Assembly: GCA_039881045.1 (NCBI GenBank)
Contig: JAYWVB010000001.1
Span: forward strand, 310,001-374,000
Reading direction: 5' to 3'
DNA length: 64,000 bases
Source of the DNA: Chaetomium olivaceum
Taxonomy: Eukaryota > Ascomycota > Sordariomycetes > Sordariales > Chaetomiaceae
Positions 58,181 through 64,000 of the stretch are shown here, piece after piece. The translations under genes and the position numbers were made by a program. Positions within the stretch are counted from its first letter, which is position 1. Each line of letters begins with the position of its first letter. A model generated the notes under the pieces. The model did not search any database. It saw only the letters and a list, made by a program, of their open reading frames with translations, and had not been told where the DNA came from.

Positions 58181-60337
58181 CAACTGCCTACCGTACGAGT
58201 GTGTCGTCGGGTGGGTTCCTCCGTGTTTGGACACCATCACCGACTTCCGGAGCTGGAGACGGCGCCCGCCAGCGATTATATTTCCGGGATATAAAATGCG
58301 CCGGGACGCCTTCCAGCACATTTTTTCTTTGCGGCAAAGAGATGTTTCAGAACATTAGCTGCCTGATGCTCCGCGGCGTGAGGTATTCAGCTGCGGATCC
58401 TACGTCTCCCATTTATCCGCGAGTGAGGGCTTTTCTGGGCCGCAGCGCCTGAATTGGGCCTTTCGCGGGGAGGTTGAATCTAGATTCGGAGCAGCGGCGA
58501 AACATTCCTGTTACACGGTTGAGTGTGCGTCGCATGCCTCCCAGGTTAAGAACTTGCCGACGTTCCGCTGCCTACCTTACCGAGCTATGTACCATGGCGA
58601 GCATTGTGTGACTTGCAGTTGTGTTTCAATGCAACAGCAACTGGCATGTGGCCAGCCGACAATGCAATTGTTGCATGTCTGGTATGTCTTGAGCCGCATT
58701 GTTCCCGAGACCCGATGTGTTTCCATCCAAGACGGTGGCGAGTAGACGCGCAATCGCACCCAGGCGCAGCTTGGAATACCCAAAGCTGTCTTGTCGCCTT
58801 GTCGACGGGAGTTGTCAAAAAGTCATATCACAATCTATCGTCGACAGCATGATGGTTACTTGTTGCGCCGTGCGACTTGGGGTGAGCTCAGCCACTGTAA
58901 CATGAGAGCCCTCAACGGCCACGAACCGCAACTCGCACACGATTGGGTAACCGCGGGATCTTGTGCTGCATGTGTACACAACAGTCGTTTTTTCCCATCT
59001 GACCCAGGTTCGGCATAGAGGTTGTCCATCACCGTTTTCTGATATCGAGAATTCTGAATGCTTCCGACCGCTTTGTCCACAGTCCGCATCTTCGACTCCA
59101 AGGATGTCCTCAACGGGGATCATCAGCACGACCAATCAGCCATAGGACCACAATGGCGCGAGACCCTGCATCTGGCGCACAAAGAGATGAGGGACCCACA
59201 ACCTAAGCATTCCACGGGGTGTTGCAGTCGGCGATCTGTTGACGATGCGATCGAGGCATCTCCCATCCGTCCTCTCCGCAATTCCTCCCATCAAACAAGC
59301 CCCAACTCATCATCTTTTGACAGTGTCGCACAGCATGTTGGCGCAGCCAGCCCTGTCCCCCGCAAGGCCCTCGTGCCAGGCCAGTAGTTGAATGTTGAGC
59401 ACACAGTAAGTTATCCATTCAGGTGGGGAACTGTGTCGTCAAAGCTGCAATTTCCCAGTCGGCGCCGCACGCACTAGTTGGACCAGGAATGGCAGCCGAC
59501 AGCCTACCGACCGGCCAGATCCAGGTTGGGGTCCATTTTAGGTGCCTCTCAAAGTTGAGACATGAAGGAGTCTGTTGCCGCACAAATCTGTGGGTGTTGT
59601 GCGACTTTTCCAGTAGTTACTTCGAGGGAGTTTGCAATGCTTCCACTACCAATTAATTATACGTCTACCTGGTTAGACACCTTAGTATCATAAAAAAAAT
59701 GGGAACCAGATGAGGTCACCGCACTGGCAACAAGTGAGCAAGAACCACCAAAAGAGGCAAGCGATTCTTCGAGTCCTTGGTTTGGACCCCAGTCGTTTCC
59801 CCTGTCTGACCCTGGCTGCCCAGACTCGCCCGCCGCGCCGCTTCCCCATTGCAACATGGTCCGGGGTTGATTCATTATTTCGAAGGCTCCTATTGGCGTA
59901 GCGGCAGAAAGGTCACTTCCACCTCCATCGCGTCCTGGGGACTATCGAAGTATTTTGCCCCAGCGTGCCGCCGGCTGCCTTCTCCTCGCTCTTCCTCCTT
60001 CCTTCCTGTTTTACCTCCTAAACTCTGCCTCACGTCCGGCATCTCTATCATAATAATAGTATCCCAACTTCCCGACGATCGTTCATCTCACAGTCTTTTT
60101 CCATTCCATTACTGCTCGGCGCAACTCCCGCACTTTACAACCCCACCACATTCCAATCAACTCGGTAGGTCGCCCCGGAAGCAACCAGGGGGTTGCGCGT
60201 CTCAAGCATGGGCTCGACTCGCCGCAACCCCGAGCTACCCGAAATGCGATATCTCTCTCAACTGAAGCATTGGCTGATCCCAAGTTGCATCAATAGCATT
60301 CGCTTACTACAATTAATCCACCCCAAATCAATTCACA
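58181..60337. other. intergenic, no gene seen
   Basis: I see nothing supported in these 2.2 kb. The last 400 bases before 60,338 are CT-rich, consistent with the promoter and leader of a strongly expressed surface-protein gene. Confidence 0.5.
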
Positions 60338-61081
60338 ATGAAGCTCTCCTTCGGTGCCGTTCTCGCCTTCGCGGCCGCTGTGCTCGCCCAGCCCAAGTTC
60401 ACCAACTCCAACTTCGACGTCGAGGAGGGTGAGCCGTTCACCCTCACGTGGCAGGATGCCGAAGGGCCCGTCACCATCACCCTCGTGAAAGGCCCGGCTA
60501 AGAACCTGCAGGCGGTCACTACCATCACCAGTAAGCAAGCCTCAGTGGTGTGCGTTGTGTGTGAAATAGACTGAATGCTTACACACCACAGCTTCGGGGA
60601 GCGACGGCGAATTCACCTGGACCCCCGAGGACTTGCCCTCGGGCACCTATGCCTTCGAGATTGTCGACAGCACCAACGTGAAGAACTGGAGCATGCGGTT
60701 CGACTACACCGGCACTGGCAGCATCACTACCACCGAGACGCCCACGTCGACCGCCGAACCCAGCACCAGCACCGAGGAGGCCTCTAGCACTAGCAGCAGC
60801 GAGACCACCGAGACCGAGTCGTCCACCACCACCACTGAGGAGGCTAGCAGCACCAGTAAGCTTTGTCCCTTGGAAACACCCTCGTTAATTTACTGTACAT
60901 AATGCTAACCCGTATCCCCACAGCCTTCACCACCTCTTCCACAACCGAGGAGGCCGAGACCAGCACCCGCGCGACCACCACACCCACCGGCTCCCCTCCG
61001 GACCTGAACAACGGCCAGCGCTTCGCGTCGCCCCTGGGCTTCGTCCTGGTCACCGTGGCCGCCCTCGTCTTCTTCAACTAA
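60338..61081 (+). CDS. GPI-anchored Ser/Thr-rich cell-surface protein (KRE9/KNH1-like N-terminal domain)
   Basis: Three exons (60338-60530, 60592-60855, 60924-61081) give 204 residues. A signal peptide, MKLSFGAVLAFAAAVLAQ, is followed by a small beta-sandwich domain of the Ser-Thr-rich GPI-anchored family (FDVEEGEPFTLTWQDAEG and GEFTWTPEDLPSGTYAFEIVD). Then comes a Thr/Ser/Glu-rich stalk likely to be O-mannosylated, and a C-terminal GPI signal with a hydrophobic end (FVLVTVAALVFFN). Both introns interrupt in phase 1 and keep the frame. It probably sits on the plasma membrane or in the wall, where family members are linked to beta-1,6-glucan assembly or are of unknown role. Confidence 0.92.
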
Positions 61082-62565
61082 GAGAAGCCAAACCAACCGC
61101 GCGGATGTGTTTTCGGCGTTGTCGGGCTTTTGTTGATGCCTAGGAAGGGGCGGCAGGAAAAGTGGGGTGGTTGAGGACGAGATACCCCCTGTGTCCATTT
61201 TGCGTTCGTCTTCTCTGTACATACCTTGTTCTTTGTCGACGATGCTGTAATTGCGACGGGTGCGCTGTCGGCCGGTCGGCCACGCGGGCAAGCTCGGTCA
61301 GGATTGTCTCGGCGGAGGCCGGGGAGGGGTTTCAAGATCAGGTTCTGTTGTGGACGGGGACGAGTGCGCGCGCGCTCGCGGAGGGTTCGGGTTACGTGGT
61401 TGGGGAGGTTGAAGAACCGTGGGCCCGGCCGGCCCTTTTGCATCGGTGCGAGTTTCTGGGCTTCTTGTCACGCGCCCGGTGCCTGTCTGGATGTCTTGTG
61501 TGTGTTTATGCGCAGGCGTCCAGGCGGGCGCGGGCGTCGCAGTGGAACCGCTTGCTATCCCGCCGGCCTCGGTTTGGTGTTTTAGTTAGGGCGGTGTGAA
61601 CGGCGTGTTCAGCGCACGCTCGACATACCTGCCTAGGAATTAATACTTGTCATTGCTGACTCGCTTCCGCTGCTTTGGTCACTCTCCACATGTTCGTCAC
61701 TTCGGACCGCAATGGGTTCGGTGTTCATCCCTTCCAGGTTGTTTTTGACGACTTCTCGTTCGTCGGCACCCTGCAGGCTTATAAGTGGGTTCAGATGGAT
61801 GATCAACGCTGCTTCCTGCAGCAAACCTGCGTCAGGCAAGGTGTGGCAGCGTGGGTCAGCGGGATCCTGCAGGGCCAATGTGTGGGGTGCAGGCAGGTGC
61901 GCAGGTCTGTCAATTGATTGCTTCTTCGTATTCAGAGATGATTATAGGGTTGTCGTCGATCCTGTGCGACGGCACAACATGGTTCCCGGCGATGTTTACT
62001 ATGTAAGAAACCGTTGGGAGGAAGGAGTCGGTGGCGGGACTTGGCTGTCATGAGGCTAGCTGAGGAGGTTAAGGGGGGTGAACAGATGGTGATCTACACA
62101 GTACATGGGTGTTGACTTGTGTACTCGGTACATGCTAGATGACGTGATTATACGGGAATAATGGGATTGTGAGGGAGAAGCTGGAGGTTGAAACTCCGGT
62201 ATCCCCCTGTCTTGTTTGGGGTGTAAAAAGTAGCTAGATCTATAAAGCACTTTTTGCGCTTGCTAACGATGCAATAACTCGCATCACATGTCTTGTGATG
62301 CTTTCTATCCCAACCATGCACACATGCCTCAGCATGATATCCTATTTTATTAACGTCCCTTGAACCCCGTTTAATCTTCGAGAAGGCGGCCACCCCGGGT
62401 CGAGGATCGCTCTGAAGAGGATCCATGAAGCCTCCCCAATGCTTCCATCTAGGTCGATTCGGGGGGCCGCCATTTGTTTTGAAACCCTTCGTTGTAACAC
62501 GGATTTTTCAAGTTCGCAGATTGCCCTTTCTGCCCGTCGTATGTCCATACGTGTGTACGTCGGGC
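61082..62565. other. intergenic between convergent genes, no gene seen
   Basis: No supported gene lies in these 1.5 kb between the GPI protein and phosphatase genes, which converge. Confidence 0.5.
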
Positions 62566-63882
62566 TCAAAGCTTCGCCTTCGCGGGCGCCTCCTCCTCCG
62601 ACACCAACACTACCACGGTGCAGATGTCGTCTTCCTTCCCGCCGTGCCACACCTCGTGCGGGTAGTACTTCTTAACCTCCTTCGCGAACGGGCCGTCTAG
62701 TTTCCTGTTGACGCTGGCGGACTTGGCGGCGCTGACGAGTTGCGTTGCCAGCATGCTCTGCAGCGTGGGATGCGAGCTCGCCGGGGTATCTGTCTCCCCC
62801 AACGAAGTAAACGGCTTCAGGTCCGCCGCCACCTGCACGCCGCGTTCGGTGCTTGCCCACGCGCCCGCCTGGGCCATCGTGTGGCTGACAATGCGCAGCA
62901 CGTCCTGGTTGAAGAGGTTGTCCCAGAGGCCGTCGCTTGCGAGCACGAGGACGTCCCCGTGGCGAAGGCGGATGCGTGACACCTCGGCGTCGCGCGGCTG
63001 GTCCATGAGCTGCGCCCCGCCGAACTTGGCCGCCCGTAGGAGCATGCTCGGTGGCACCACACTGAGTTGGTATGGGGTGTTGAAAGCGTGCGTCTGCGGC
63101 TCGCTGCACGCGTGAACCCCATTAAGCCGGAGCAGGATGAAGCCGCTGTCGCCCAGGTTGGCCACCTCGAGAAGTCCCTCCGCCGTGAGAAGCCCGACGA
63201 TGGCGGTGCTACCACCGGCTTTGATCGCTGGGTCGTGGCAAACCGCTTCGTACCCCTTTTGCATCAGCTGCCGCGCCGTCAATGGCTTCCCATCCCCTCC
63301 CATTGTGGGTGTTGCCGCGGCGGCCGAGGACGCCATGTAGTCGCAGAACGCGTGAGAAAAGTCGGCCGGGTCAACCCCACTATCCATCCACCCGCCCACA
63401 CCGTCTGCTACGCCGAGCGCGACCTCTCCAGGGACCGCACCGAGACGGCTGACGAAGAAGGCATCTTGTCCCGACTCGGGCCTCGACGCCTTCCCACGGC
63501 CGGCTTTCGGTGGTTGTACGCGGTTGTAAGGGTTAAACTGGAAAACGTGGGTCGAGGGATCGTATGAGCGGCCCTTGGCAATGTACGATGCTGCGACGTT
63601 GTAGACGAACTTTGGGGTCGGTGAGGGCGCAGACGTGGAATAAAAGGCATGTGTGCCTGTCAACGAGGACGCAAGTCGAGGAGCATTGGGCTTTTGTTGT
63701 CGGAAAGCTCGTATAGCTGCTGCGGCTCTCGTATGCGCTGAATCCGTTGGTTGCTGGACAGCAGGTCTGGCGCTGAAGGAAGCCGAGACCTTCGTGTTAG
63801 CCACAACGCTCAAGCGGAACGTCTTCGGCGTGGGACGGCATGGAAGCGAGAGCACCCGAGCTACACCAACGGTGCGTGCCAT
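62566..63882 (-). CDS. PP2C-type phosphatase, PTC7/PPTC7-like, probably mitochondrial
   Basis: PTC7-type enzymes are metal-dependent Ser/Thr phosphatases of mitochondria; in yeast Ptc7 acts on coenzyme Q biosynthesis. The uninterrupted frame from ATG 63882 codes 438 residues. The first 100 are rich in Arg, Ser and Ala without acids (MARTVGVARVLSLPCR), fitting a presequence. Catalytic motifs follow: ESGQDAFF, ADGVGGWMDSGVDPADFS, GSTAIVG, LGDSGFILLR, ASDGLWDNLF and KEDDICTVVVL. Together these hold the metal-binding Asp residues. An upstream in-frame codon at 63948 would add 22 residues but is not an ATG. No frame break is seen. Confidence 0.93.
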   Translation of the reverse strand: MARTVGVARVLSLPCRPTPKTFRLSVVANTKVSASFSARPAVQQPTDSAHTRAAAAIRAFRQQKPNAPRLASSLTGTHAFYSTSAPSPTPKFVYNVAASYIAKGRSYDPSTHVFQFNPYNRVQPPKAGRGKASRPESGQDAFFVSRLGAVPGEVALGVADGVGGWMDSGVDPADFSHAFCDYMASSAAAATPTMGGDGKPLTARQLMQKGYEAVCHDPAIKAGGSTAIVGLLTAEGLLEVANLGDSGFILLRLNGVHACSEPQTHAFNTPYQLSVVPPSMLLRAAKFGGAQLMDQPRDAEVSRIRLRHGDVLVLASDGLWDNLFNQDVLRIVSHTMAQAGAWASTERGVQVAADLKPFTSLGETDTPASSHPTLQSMLATQLVSAAKSASVNRKLDGPFAKEVKKYYPHEVWHGGKEDDICTVVVLVSEEEAPAKAKL

Positions 63883-64000
63883 TTCGCGATAGCAGACGGG
63901 GAAAAGGGTTTTATCCTGCACGGCCTTTCCGGGCCGGCAAAGAGTCAAGGCTTAAGTGAGCGACCTCCTCTTCCAGAGCATCACGGACGGGTGTTCGGCG

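Overview
This window is nuclear DNA of a filamentous ascomycete. The genes have short introns of about 50-100 bases with GTRAGT-type donors and CTAAC/CTGAC-like branch points, intergenic DNA is compact, and many products belong to families typical of Pezizomycotina (DUF1765, Inp2/vezatin-like, patatin NLRs, Ser/Thr-rich GPI proteins, fungal amidoligase). GC-rich coding DNA and the gene set suggest a Sordariomycete, possibly Sordariales; this is an inference, since no rRNA or other marker is present.

Layout. 0.6-4.9 kb: a DUF1765 protein (-). 5-10.5 kb: a gene-poor stretch ending in a tRNA-like element. 10.6-18.4 kb: a small secreted protein (-), a UCH-family deubiquitinase (-), remnants of an APH-like kinase and an MFS transporter, a damaged amidoligase gene, and a small conserved protein (+). 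19-36 kb: a housekeeping block with a triple-KH RNA-binding protein (-), CENP-K-like kinetochore protein (+), dUTPase (+), pyridoxal kinase (-), PCNA (-), an Inp2/vezatin-like peroxisome inheritance protein (-), EMC6 (+) and a GTPBP1-like GTPase (-). 37.4-52.5 kb: a SEC9/SNAP-25-type SNARE (+), a DHR2-like DEAH helicase (+), SDHAF3 (+), then two head-to-tail patatin-NB-ARC-TPR NLR genes (-). 53.8-56 kb: a Baeyer-Villiger-type flavin monooxygenase (-). 57-64 kb: the histidine methyltransferase HPM1 (+), a GPI-anchored Ser/Thr-rich protein (+) and a PTC7-like PP2C phosphatase (-).

The most notable system is the SNARE plus the two NLRs. A SEC9 t-SNARE linked to patatin-NB-ARC-TPR receptors is the composition of the sec-9/plp-1 allorecognition (programmed cell death) locus known from Neurospora crassa, with related genes at a Cryphonectria vic locus. 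Here the receptor appears duplicated, and two housekeeping genes lie between it and the SNARE.

A caution applies to the whole window. Many conserved genes carry single-base frame breaks, most of them one base missing from a short G or C run. They occur in genes expected to be essential (SEC9, DHR2 helicase, CENP-K), so consensus errors are more likely than decay. Several CDS coordinates below therefore span a frame break, which is noted each time.
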